A stretch of DNA of 8,323 nt from an uncultured Clostridia bacterium (GTDB lineage Bacteria; Bacillota; Clostridia; Christensenellales; DUVY01), in contig CALAYY010000004.1 of NCBI GenBank assembly GCA_937895465.1, positions 1 to 8,323 of the forward strand. Reading direction: 5' to 3'. Positions 1 to 5,850 of the stretch are shown piece by piece. Position 1 is the stretch's first letter. The number at the start of each line of letters is the position of its first letter. The notes beneath the pieces were generated by a model. That model saw only the letters and a program-made list of their open reading frames with translations. It did not search any database and was not told the origin of the DNA. The translations under genes and the position numbers were made by a program.

Positions 1-187
1 CTTCTACATAATTCTGTGCTTTTTCACCGACGGTGTCTTTTACCGTCAGTCTTATCTTTGCCTTAGAAAATAACCCCCCTGCTGAAAGAACTTCCGTATC
101 AACCTTATCTAAAGAACAGCCTAACTGCTGCAATCCTTTTTCGATAGCCAGTTCTACGGTTTTTTCCTGCACTTCTACACTTTTCAT
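1..187 (-). CDS. khpB: KhpB/Jag/EloR RNA-binding protein, N-terminal part (truncated by window edge)
   Basis: Only the first 62 codons are present; the rest lies beyond the left edge. The translation starts MKSVEVQEKTVELAIEKG and continues with a LGCSLDKVDTEVL segment and a GGLFSKAKIRLTV strand. This is the pattern of the Jag-N domain: a helix rich in EKTVEEAIE-like sequence, then a short beta unit. In the family this domain precedes KH and R3H RNA-binding domains, which would be encoded outside the window. KhpB works with KhpA as an RNA chaperone affecting cell elongation and division in Gram-positive bacteria. The ATG at 187-185 is preceded by AGAGGT at 199-194. The gene follows yidC after 37 bases, the usual Firmicutes order, so it is probably the last gene of the rpmH operon shown here. 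Identity rests on the N-terminal domain plus synteny. Confidence 0.85.
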   Translation of the reverse strand, partial: MKSVEVQEKTVELAIEKGLQQLGCSLDKVDTEVLSAGGLFSKAKIRLTVKDTVGEKAQNYVE

Positions 188-193
188 ATTATT

Positions 194-199
194 ACCTCT
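194..199 (-). promoter_or_regulatory. Ribosome binding site of khpB
   Basis: AGAGGT on the minus strand lies 6 bases before the ATG at 187-185. It supports that start for the edge-truncated khpB gene, which is otherwise identified only from its N-terminal domain. Confidence 0.6.
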
Positions 200-224
200 A
201 TCTTTATTGAATTGTTTTTTTGCT

Positions 225-1415
225 TTATTTTATTATCCTGCGGGCATAAGGCGACTCTGCGTCTTGTTCTTTTCTTTCCATAAGCTTTAAAATACCCGAA
301 GATATAAGGTTAATTAAAAGCGTCATTGCGGAGTTGACTGCCATATAAAGCGTAAATGCCGAGGTCTGAGACAAAGCAAAGTAACCAATCATAACGGGCA
401 TTATAAACATCATAATCTTCATAGAACCCATGGCACTTTGCTGGGTAGGATCTGCATTTGCCTTTTGCTGACGCATACTCATCCAAGTATTAAGGACATT
501 AAGTCCTATAGACAAAATAACCAAAATAAGCAATCCGTTCCATTGCCCTTTATATTTATATTGTATTATGCCCATTACATCATTATAATCCACTTCGGCG
601 TTTTCTTTAATACCGGTAAGAGCATAAAACTCTGATTGAGAGTGAATGGGATTATTCCAAGTATCCGCACGCCATATATTTTTTATCCATAAAAATGAGT
701 CTTTGGCTCTTACTTCATATTCCTCATAAACATTAGACTGAGCTATATATTTTACAACATGGTCATAATGTCTTTTTGTAGCCGGTGTCTGAACATTTTC
801 TAAGGTAAAAACATTATCGCCTTTTTGAATTCCTACAAAACCTAATTCTTCTTGAAGCATTTCAACAATTTCTTGGTCAGTCTTGTCCTTAGTGTCGCCC
901 AAAAGCGAAACCTGATAATCAAACCATTGCTCGTTTTCTAAATTGACTTCGTCTATTTTGGTTTGAGTGATATCTTTTGAATAATACTCAATATTCTGGT
1001 TATAGACCGCTTTTAGATCGTTATAAAACTTGGTATTAAGCACCTTAGATGTTCCGGTATAACCTGAAATCAACGTGATAAAAACAATTAACGGAACAAG
1101 CATGGCAATACATGACGAAAACATGCCGTAACCGTATTTTTTATACAAAACGCTTCTTTTTTTCTGAAGCTCTGCAGGATTATTGGCATACTGCTTGGAC
1201 AATTTGTCCAATTCAGGCTGCATTTTTTTCATAATTTTGGAGTTGTCAAGAGACTTTTTTCTGTTAAAAAAATCAATAGGTGCCAAAATCAATTTTATTG
1301 CCACAGTCAAAAATATAACACGCCAGCCATAGTTCTGAATAAAGCCCAGCACATCCATAATAAGCCATTTCCAAAATGTCGTGGTGAAAGCCTCGGCTAT
1401 TATTACATTAACCAT
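225..1415 (-). CDS. yidC: YidC/Oxa1-family membrane protein insertase with enlarged extracytoplasmic loop
   Basis: Inserts and folds membrane proteins, alone or with the Sec translocon, in the cytoplasmic membrane. The 396-residue product has the conserved core: a first core helix (about 30-50) with the groove-charge position occupied by Lys41 (IKLILAP), a charged cytoplasmic hairpin (52-95), a second helix (about 102-118), a FLWIKNIWRADTWN segment at 241-254 corresponding to the conserved 'LWI..L' region, and three closing helices (about 293-312, 332-349, 353-375). Gram-positive YidC proteins are usually about 250-300 residues. The surplus here is a hydrophilic insert at about 120-240, predicted to be outside the membrane, plus a longer stretch at 255-290. 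The N-terminus shows no signal peptide or lipobox, unlike SpoIIIJ-type paralogues. The start overlaps the end of yidD by 13 bases, with an SD (AAAGGAG) 7 bases upstream. Family assignment is firm; the role of the insert is unknown. Confidence 0.95.
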   Translation of the reverse strand: MVNVIIAEAFTTTFWKWLIMDVLGFIQNYGWRVIFLTVAIKLILAPIDFFNRKKSLDNSKIMKKMQPELDKLSKQYANNPAELQKKRSVLYKKYGYGMFSSCIAMLVPLIVFITLISGYTGTSKVLNTKFYNDLKAVYNQNIEYYSKDITQTKIDEVNLENEQWFDYQVSLLGDTKDKTDQEIVEMLQEELGFVGIQKGDNVFTLENVQTPATKRHYDHVVKYIAQSNVYEEYEVRAKDSFLWIKNIWRADTWNNPIHSQSEFYALTGIKENAEVDYNDVMGIIQYKYKGQWNGLLILVILSIGLNVLNTWMSMRQQKANADPTQQSAMGSMKIMMFIMPVMIGYFALSQTSAFTLYMAVNSAMTLLINLISSGILKLMERKEQDAESPYARRIIK

Positions 1416-1642
1416 TTCATATCTCCTTTGGGATTGTCAGGAACAGGGTCAAATCCGCCTTTGTTCCAAGGCACACAGCGTAATAATCTTTTTGTGCCCA
1501 AAATAATACCGTACAAGCCAAACTTCTTGATAGCTTCTGCCATATAGGACGAACAGGACGGCGTATAGATACAGCTGTCGGGTAATAGCGGCGAAATCGC
1601 CATTTTGTAGAACCTGACCAAACTAATAAAAATCCACTTCAT
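1403..1642 (-). CDS. yidD: Membrane protein insertion efficiency factor YidD
   Basis: A small (79-residue) membrane-associated protein that helps YidC-dependent insertion of inner-membrane proteins. Family hallmarks are visible: an N-terminal amphipathic RFYKMAISPLLP segment, the CIYTPSCSSYMAEAI cysteine motif (C-x5-C), the RLLRCVPWNKGGFDPVP block with its third cysteine, and a short charged tail. The length is typical of the family. It starts 5 bases after the rnpA stop codon, with only a weak, close SD (AAGG), so translation is probably coupled to rnpA. Its 3' end overlaps the yidC start and contains the yidC SD. The order rnpA-yidD-yidC is the standard bacterial arrangement, which supports the call independently of the motifs. 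Confidence 0.95.
   Translation of the reverse strand: MKWIFISLVRFYKMAISPLLPDSCIYTPSCSSYMAEAIKKFGLYGIILGTKRLLRCVPWNKGGFDPVPDNPKGDMKWLM
1422..1429 (-). promoter_or_regulatory. Ribosome binding site of yidC inside yidD
   Basis: AAAGGAGA on the minus strand ends 6 bases before the yidC ATG at 1415-1413. It lies wholly within the last codons of yidD. It also decides between two nearby ATGs: the other (ATGAAATGG) belongs to the yidD frame and reads to the yidD stop within a few codons. Overlap plus embedded SD suggests tight co-expression of the two partners. Confidence 0.8.
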
Positions 1643-1647
1643 ACGCC

Positions 1648-2007
1648 TTAAGTTTTGATTGAGGTTATTATAGAATTGGCTTGTTTTATGGCGTGTGTAA
1701 CATAATTTGATATCAAAGAATAATCCGAATTAGAGAAATCAAAGTTATTATTTGCCACAAAGATATAATTATAACCCTTTATCATATTGTCAAGATGTGT
1801 CCTGACACTTTCTCGGATAAGGCGTTTTATGCGATTTCTAAAAAACGCCTTACCTATTTTGTTGCTTACAGAAATTCCAATTTTAATGCCAGTCTGCTTT
1901 GATTTTACAAAAATCAAAGAAATTGCATTTGTTCTGATGCTTTGTCCGTTACGATATATATAGCGAAATTGAAAATCTTTCTTTAAACGATACTTTTTGT
2001 TAAGCAT
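1648..2007 (-). CDS. rnpA: Ribonuclease P protein component
   Basis: Basic 119-residue protein subunit of RNase P, which binds the catalytic RNA and assists 5' maturation of tRNA precursors. The N-terminus (LNKKYRLKKDFQFRYIYRNG) matches the family's 'R L ... F..v...G' opening. The RNR signature is intact at residues 57-59 within KIGKAFFRNRIKRLIRE, followed by the family helix and a YIFVA strand. Length is normal (about 110-125). The start is constrained: an in-frame TAA sits only 4 bases upstream of the ATG. No SD is visible in the 8 bases separating it from rpmH, so translation probably depends on ribosomes finishing rpmH. The L34-RnpA pairing is near-universal in bacteria. Confidence 0.96.
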   Translation of the reverse strand: MLNKKYRLKKDFQFRYIYRNGQSIRTNAISLIFVKSKQTGIKIGISVSNKIGKAFFRNRIKRLIRESVRTHLDNMIKGYNYIFVANNNFDFSNSDYSLISNYVTHAIKQANSIITSIKT

Positions 2008-2015
2008 CGGTTAAA

Positions 2016-2168
2016 TTATTTTTTACCCAGCGGTGCAACAGCTACAAGCTTTCTGCCTTTATTGCGTCTTCTTTTTAATACTCTTCTTCCTGCCGCGCTT
2101 TTCATTCTTTCCCTAAAACCATGGACTTTGGAGCGGGTGCGCTTTTTAGGTTGATAAGTCCTTTTCAT
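2016..2168 (-). CDS. rpmH: 50S ribosomal protein L34
   Basis: Fifty-codon gene for the very basic large-subunit protein L34. The translation begins MKRTYQPKKRTRSKVHGF, continues RERMKSAAGRRVLKRRR and NKGRK, and is essentially the family consensus over its first 40 residues. The tail LVAVAPLGKK is about six residues longer than the common 44-residue form. A good SD (AGAGAGGA at 2183-2176) precedes the ATG, and a strong promoter lies upstream at 2242-2214. It heads the rpmH-rnpA-yidD-yidC-khpB operon, all with short gaps or overlaps. In most Firmicutes the next gene across the upstream gap is dnaA, which is missing here. Confidence 0.97.
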   Translation of the reverse strand: MKRTYQPKKRTRSKVHGFRERMKSAAGRRVLKRRRNKGRKLVAVAPLGKK

Positions 2169-2175
2169 TATATAA

Positions 2176-2183
2176 TCCTCTCT
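2176..2183 (-). promoter_or_regulatory. Ribosome binding site of rpmH
   Basis: AGAGAGGA on the minus strand lies 7 bases upstream of the rpmH ATG. It is one of the better SD sequences in the window, in line with high expression of a ribosomal protein. Confidence 0.7.
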
Positions 2184-2213
2184 TTAATTGGTCGTGATAA
2201 TTTTACAAAGGTT

Positions 2214-2242
2214 ATTATATCTGTAATTATTATCCTAGTCAA
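2214..2242 (-). promoter_or_regulatory. Sigma-A-type promoter of the rpmH operon
   Basis: On the minus strand, TTGACT (2242-2237) and TATAAT (2219-2214) are separated by exactly 17 bases. This is five of six for the -35 and a perfect -10. Transcription should begin near 2207, giving a leader of roughly 38 bases before the rpmH ATG. No other comparably good promoter is seen upstream of rnpA, yidD, yidC or khpB, so it probably drives the whole block. The -35 hexamer lies within the left arm of an inverted repeat that looks like a plus-strand terminator. Confidence 0.82.
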
Positions 2243-2281
2243 GCAAGCTAAAGTATGTCTTGTTAGGATTTTTTTATTTTT
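2232..2281 (+). terminator. Terminator-like hairpin reading rightward, upstream of rpmH
   Basis: On the plus strand ATCCTA (2232-2237) pairs with TAGGAT (2264-2269), and just inside it CAAG (2240-2243) pairs with CTTG (2259-2262). The stem is followed at once by TTTTTTTATTTTT. This has the layout of a Rho-independent terminator for rightward transcription. No rightward gene lies to its left, so it would stop only antisense transcripts of the rpmH operon. Read leftward it has no U-tract and would not terminate the membrane-protein gene. The stem is imperfect and interrupted, so a chance or regulatory palindrome is possible. Confidence 0.4.
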
Positions 2282-2353
2282 GATAAAAATACTGTTATTG
2301 ACAAATGCCTGACACTGTATTGTTAAAAATAATGTTAAGAGTTAAATAAAAGG

Positions 2354-3298
2354 TCAGTCTGTATTAGAGGCAATGTTTTGATTATCTTTAGCTTCCATAT
2401 TGTCTGATTTTATGTTTTTTTCTAACTCCAAATCATCTTCTTCTATATTATAGATGTCTTCTATTAATGATAAAAGCTCAGTATTGTTTTCTTCTATTGC
2501 TTTTTTCCGTGCAGCCTCATAGTCAGATACATCATGAAGCAAAAGTTTGCCAAACAAATTCTTTTTGGTCTTTAAGGAAACATATCCCACAAGACTTACC
2601 AAAGCACCTCCTACCATCATAACAATCATATCTATCATAGTATCAACAAGCCCTGTGCCTTGTGAATAAGCATTGACTCCGCTGCCTGTTCCGACAATTC
2701 CGTCTTTCCATCTTTGCATATTGATTTTAAATATAGAATCCATAGAAAACTCAAATATTTCCCACATATAGCTTACTGCCAAAGAAAAGCAAAATGAAAA
2801 AAGCGAAACAAAAAACGGAGAAAGCTTTTTGTGCTCGTCATTGTTATTATTGAGCATGTTGACCATAGAAAAGCCCAGTAAGGCAAATATAAGTCCGTTT
2901 AAAGTATGCAGTACTTTATCAAATAGCGGAACATGGTCATAAGCTCTAAATATCTCGCCCAAAATAAAATGTGCATATATCAGCAACACCGCTACAAGCT
3001 GTAATACGGACGGAATATATATCTTAAATTTGTGCTGAATTAATGCGGGTATATTAATTGTAACAAGACCTGCTAGGCATAAGCCTATATGCATAATACT
3101 GCTTTCTATATCTGCATATCTACGCACAAAAAGATTAATTACCGATGCAATCAAGATTAATACTATAGAAGCCTGCAAAAGCAAAAAGACCAGCTTAGTA
3201 ATTAGAGCTGTTTTTGATAATTCACGCTTAATTTTGCGTAAACGCTTTTTTGCAATCTTTCGGTGCTGCCGTTTGGCTTTTCTTTCTAATTTGGGCAT
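2354..3298 (-). CDS. Polytopic membrane protein of unknown function, resembling the YjdF/DUF2238 type
   Basis: A 314-residue protein. Residues 1-29 are extremely basic (MPKLERKAKRQHRKIAKKR...). Hydrophobic segments follow at about 33-57, 68-87, 95-113, 129-149, 160-179 and 218-240. The C-terminal 70 residues are cytoplasmic-looking and acidic (IEEDDLELE). Polar residues recur in or beside the helices: E115 (HFILGEI), D127 and H131 (FDKVLHTLNG), W179-E180-E183 (SYMWEIFEF), D187, D219 and D223 (LVDTMIDMI). This 'DK.LH ... WEIFEF ... DTM.D' layout recalls the uncharacterised YjdF/DUF2238 membrane family; that link is from memory of the pattern. SD AGGAG at 3307-3303. It follows dnaN by 43 bases on the same strand with no terminator between, so it is probably cotranscribed with the clamp gene. 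It occupies the place where dnaA normally lies. Function not assigned. Confidence 0.85.
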   Translation of the reverse strand: MPKLERKAKRQHRKIAKKRLRKIKRELSKTALITKLVFLLLQASIVLILIASVINLFVRRYADIESSIMHIGLCLAGLVTINIPALIQHKFKIYIPSVLQLVAVLLIYAHFILGEIFRAYDHVPLFDKVLHTLNGLIFALLGFSMVNMLNNNNDEHKKLSPFFVSLFSFCFSLAVSYMWEIFEFSMDSIFKINMQRWKDGIVGTGSGVNAYSQGTGLVDTMIDMIVMMVGGALVSLVGYVSLKTKKNLFGKLLLHDVSDYEAARKKAIEENNTELLSLIEDIYNIEEDDLELEKNIKSDNMEAKDNQNIASNTD

Positions 3299-3341
3299 AC
3301 TACTCCTATTGCATTGATAGTATTAACAAAAAAATTAATAT

Positions 3342-4445
3342 CTAGCCCTTGACACGTATAGGCAGTACGAGATAGAGATAATCTCCATCGCCTACCGAGG
3401 TAATAATGCACGGACTTTCTGGTTTGTTAAATTTGAGCTTTATAAAATCATCATTTATAGCTTTTAGGGCTTCGCTCAAAAATCTTACATTAAACGCTAT
3501 AAAAATATCTTTGCCTGCTAATTTGATTGCGACCTTTTCATTAATAGAAGCAAAATCAGCATCTGAATTTATCTGCATCAATGTGCCTTTTAAATCCAGC
3601 CTTACTTGATTGGTTTTGGTATGCCTTGTAAGCAACGATGCTCTTTCTAAACTGTCCTCAAACTGCTTTTTGTTGATAGATGCTTCTGACAAAAATTCAG
3701 AGGGCAAAATTTGTTTATAATTGATAAAATCGCCTTCTAACAGTCTGGTCAAAACCTTGGTGCTTCCTATATCTACCTTTAACAAATTGCGCTGACGGTA
3801 AACTGTTACTACCTCATCGCCGTCGCCTAAAAGCTTGCATATTTCCTCTAAGCTATGAGCAGGCACAATAACAGACATTGCCGCACTTGCACTTTTTAGG
3901 GATTTGTTACACTTTGCCAATCTGTATCCGTCCAAAGCTACCGCTGTAATAGTTTGGTCTTCAATTTCAAATAAAACACCTTGCAAAATGGGTCGAGCAT
4001 CATCTGCCGCTACACTAAACACAACCTTATTAATAAGGTTTTTAAATTCTTTTTGGGTTATACCAAAATTAATAGAATCATCAATTTCATTAAGCGGCGG
4101 AAATTCATCCACATCTTGTGTGCGTATATCGCTGGCAGAATCCTGATATCGTATCTTCAAAAGATTGCCGTCAGTCATATTAAGCTCTATCTGTCCATCC
4201 GTCATCTTACGGGTATATTCAGAAAAAAATCTTCCGTTGACAAGCGCTTCTCCATCCATTTCAACTTCAGCAACAATAGTGTCTTCTATGGTAAGGTCAA
4301 GATCTGTTGCAGTTAGTTTGAGGCTGTCGTTTTGGGCAGTTATTTTGATGTTTTCCAAAATAGGATTGGGAGTACGCTGGCTCAATGCCTTAGACACCTT
4401 TAAAACTGCCTGCGCTAGATCAAGTCCGTTACAAAATACTTTCAT
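3342..4445 (-). CDS. dnaN: DNA polymerase III beta subunit (sliding clamp)
   Basis: Ring-forming processivity clamp that tethers DNA polymerase III and many repair proteins to DNA. The 367-residue product (family about 365-380) starts MKVFCNGLDLAQAVLKVSKAL. It carries family markers such as NPILENIKITA, LTATDLDLTI, a DEFPPLNEID segment joining domains 1 and 2, RPILQGVLFEI, TAVALDGYRLAK and the terminal YLYLVLPIRVKG. All three clamp domains are present. I chose the ATG at 4445-4443: it has GGAG 7 bases upstream (4456-4453) and the normal family N-terminus. A frame extended by 10 codons to 4475 would start at or before the predicted transcription start. dnaN faces away from recF, whereas the two are normally codirectional. 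No dnaA lies upstream. Confidence 0.97.
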   Translation of the reverse strand: MKVFCNGLDLAQAVLKVSKALSQRTPNPILENIKITAQNDSLKLTATDLDLTIEDTIVAEVEMDGEALVNGRFFSEYTRKMTDGQIELNMTDGNLLKIRYQDSASDIRTQDVDEFPPLNEIDDSINFGITQKEFKNLINKVVFSVAADDARPILQGVLFEIEDQTITAVALDGYRLAKCNKSLKSASAAMSVIVPAHSLEEICKLLGDGDEVVTVYRQRNLLKVDIGSTKVLTRLLEGDFINYKQILPSEFLSEASINKKQFEDSLERASLLTRHTKTNQVRLDLKGTLMQINSDADFASINEKVAIKLAGKDIFIAFNVRFLSEALKAINDDFIKLKFNKPESPCIITSVGDGDYLYLVLPIRVKG

Positions 4446-4452
4446 TAAATTT

Positions 4453-4456
4453 CTCC
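4453..4456 (-). promoter_or_regulatory. Ribosome binding site that fixes the dnaN start
   Basis: GGAG on the minus strand sits 7 bases before the ATG at 4445. The alternative ATG at 4475 has no SD. This favours the 367-residue clamp. Confidence 0.75.
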
Positions 4457-4478
4457 AATCAACTCTTTTTACCATATT

Positions 4479-4507
4479 ATTATATCACATTAAATATCTC
4501 TATACAA
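4479..4507 (-). promoter_or_regulatory. Promoter of dnaN and the following membrane-protein gene
   Basis: On the minus strand, TTGTAT (4507-4502), a 17-base spacer, then TATAAT (4484-4479). The spacer ends TGA, giving an extended -10 (TGnTATAAT). The -35 is imperfect, but the -10 is perfect and extended. Predicted transcription start is near 4472, leaving about 27 bases of leader before the dnaN ATG. The element sits in the 138-base gap between the divergent dnaN and recF coding regions. Confidence 0.75.
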
Positions 4508-4583
4508 TTAAATGGAAATTCAATAAACCATTCAAGCTGCCTTAACAAAAACTAAAATAAGACATTTGGTTATAGATATTGCA

Positions 4584-5663
4584 ATGTATATTGAGCGGAT
4601 TTTACTGAAAAACTTTAGAAATTATACGGATGCCGAAATAAAATTTGACCCAAAAACCAATATTATATTCGGCTCAAACGCCCAAGGCAAGACTAATCTT
4701 GTTGAGGCTGTTTATTATCTTTGTGTGGGAAAGTCGCCAAGAACTCCGCGCGAAAAAGAACTGATAAAAACAGGTCAAGACAAAGCATATATCAGAGTTG
4801 ATGCCGTCAAAAAAACAGGCAAGGTAAGGATTGAGGCATATTTGACACGCACTGAAAACAGGCGGATAAGCATCAACGGCATACCTATAAAAAGAATAGG
4901 CGAGCTTATGGGCACGGTAAATGCGGTGTTTTTTTCTCCGGACGAATTAAAAATAATCAAGGAAGCACCCGAAAACCGCCGCAGGTTTATTGATATTGAC
5001 CTAAGCCAATTATCTAGAAATTATTTTTATAACTTATCCCGATATAACAAAATTTTGTCTCAGCGGAACAGATTATTAAAATCCCAAAAAAACCTCAAAG
5101 AAACGGTGGATATTTGGGATGAACAGCTGGCTGACTGCGGCTCACGTGTGGCATATCAAAGAAAAGAATTTGTGCGTATGCTTGGAGCTTTTGCCTCTGA
5201 TGCCCAAAGCTATCTTACCGACGGAAAAGAAATATTAAAGGTAGCTTATGAAGGAATTAAGGGTGATAGTGCTGACGAAATCAAACAAAACTTCTTGAAA
5301 AAGCTAAAAGCAGAAAAGGATTATGATATTGAACGAGGCTATACCCATACAGGAATTCATAAGGACGATATAGCTTTGTCTGTCGGCGGTGTGGACATCC
5401 GTTCTTTTGGTTCACAAGGACAGCAGCGTACGGCGGCACTTGCTTTAAAGCTTGCCGAACTTCAAATCTTTGCCCATGAAGTAGGCGAAACCCCTGTCTT
5501 GATTTTGGACGATGTGTTTAGTGAACTTGACGAAGCGCGGCGGATAAGGCTAATTCAAAAGATAGACAATATCCAAACGCTTATAACGTGCACTCATTTT
5601 GACAATGATATAAACGCAAGCTTCTTTAAAGTATCAGCAGGACAGATAAAATCGACAAAATAA
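4584..5663 (+). CDS. recF: DNA replication and repair protein RecF
   Basis: SMC-like ATPase that works with RecO and RecR to load RecA at single-stranded gaps. The 359-residue product begins MYIERILLKNFRNY, the classic RecF opening. It carries Walker A GSNAQGKT (30-37), a VFFSPDELKIIKEAPENRRRFID segment, the ABC signature region SFGSQGQQR (274-282) and Walker B LILDDVFSELD (306-316), followed by ITCTH. Length is normal. I chose the ATG at 4584 because it gives the family N-terminus; an in-frame TTG at 4566 would add six residues. Neither start has a convincing SD, and I could not find a strong plus-strand promoter in the gap before it. The usual S4-domain gene between dnaN and recF is missing and gyrB does not follow. 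Confidence 0.96.
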   Translation: MYIERILLKNFRNYTDAEIKFDPKTNIIFGSNAQGKTNLVEAVYYLCVGKSPRTPREKELIKTGQDKAYIRVDAVKKTGKVRIEAYLTRTENRRISINGIPIKRIGELMGTVNAVFFSPDELKIIKEAPENRRRFIDIDLSQLSRNYFYNLSRYNKILSQRNRLLKSQKNLKETVDIWDEQLADCGSRVAYQRKEFVRMLGAFASDAQSYLTDGKEILKVAYEGIKGDSADEIKQNFLKKLKAEKDYDIERGYTHTGIHKDDIALSVGGVDIRSFGSQGQQRTAALALKLAELQIFAHEVGETPVLILDDVFSELDEARRIRLIQKIDNIQTLITCTHFDNDINASFFKVSAGQIKSTK

Positions 5664-5796
5664 GTTTGCTTTTTTCAATTTTTTTATTTTTAATTTTTAT
5701 TGAACAGTCAATATTAGTATATTTCTCAAATGCCGTGAATATCTATTGGTAATATTATTAAAGAATTCTACATTTATCACACACTATCCAAAAAAT

Positions 5797-5825
5797 TGTG
5801 CATAACTATGTGGATAAGTGGATAA
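5797..5825 (-). promoter_or_regulatory. Cluster of three DnaA boxes
   Basis: Read on the minus strand the boxes are TTATCCACT (5825-5817, one mismatch), TTATCCACA (5817-5809, the strongest consensus) and TTATGCACA (5805-5797, consensus). The first two share one base. No comparable cluster appears in the dnaN-recF gap or upstream of rpmH. Confidence 0.7.
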
Positions 5826-5828
5826 ATT

Positions 5829-5850
5829 GGCATGTTTTTATGCCCTTTTT
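5829..5850 (+). terminator. Weak terminator-like hairpin after recF
   Basis: GGCAT (5829-5833) and ATGCC (5840-5844) form a 5-bp stem around a GTTTTT loop, followed by C and five T's. It might end recF transcription, although it lies 165 bases downstream and next to the DnaA boxes. The stem is short, so confidence is low. A structural role in the origin is equally possible. Confidence 0.3.

Noticed and set aside
2121..2312. Plus-strand open frame across rpmH and its upstream gap
   Set aside because: It runs antisense to rpmH and through the rpmH promoter and has no SD; its hydrophobic sequence only reflects AT-rich composition.
2298..2326. Rightward promoter beginning TTGACA at 2298
   Set aside because: The -35 is perfect, but the hexamer 17 bases on (TGTTAA) matches a -10 poorly, and it would read only antisense into the membrane-protein gene.
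3321..3340. Inverted repeat TATTAA/TTAATA after dnaN as a terminator
   Set aside because: The stem is all A-T and six pairs long, lacks a downstream U-tract on the minus strand, and lies between two genes that look cotranscribed.
3981..4316. Long plus-strand open frame inside dnaN, and similar antisense frames elsewhere
   Set aside because: These frames lie opposite well-conserved genes, lack SD sites and show no recognisable domain; they are shadows of the coding strand.
4446..4475. Ten-codon N-terminal extension of dnaN starting at ATG 4475
   Set aside because: No SD precedes it, it lies at or before the transcription start predicted from the -10 at 4484-4479, and the ATG at 4445 gives the normal clamp N-terminus with a good SD.
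4566..4583. TTG start for recF six codons upstream
   Set aside because: No SD precedes it, and the ATG at 4584 yields the standard MYI...LKNFRNY RecF beginning.
5674..5704. Inverted repeat TTCAAT/ATTGAA after recF as a terminator
   Set aside because: Weak AT stem with a 19-base loop and no T-tract after the second arm; better explained as part of the AT-rich stretch.
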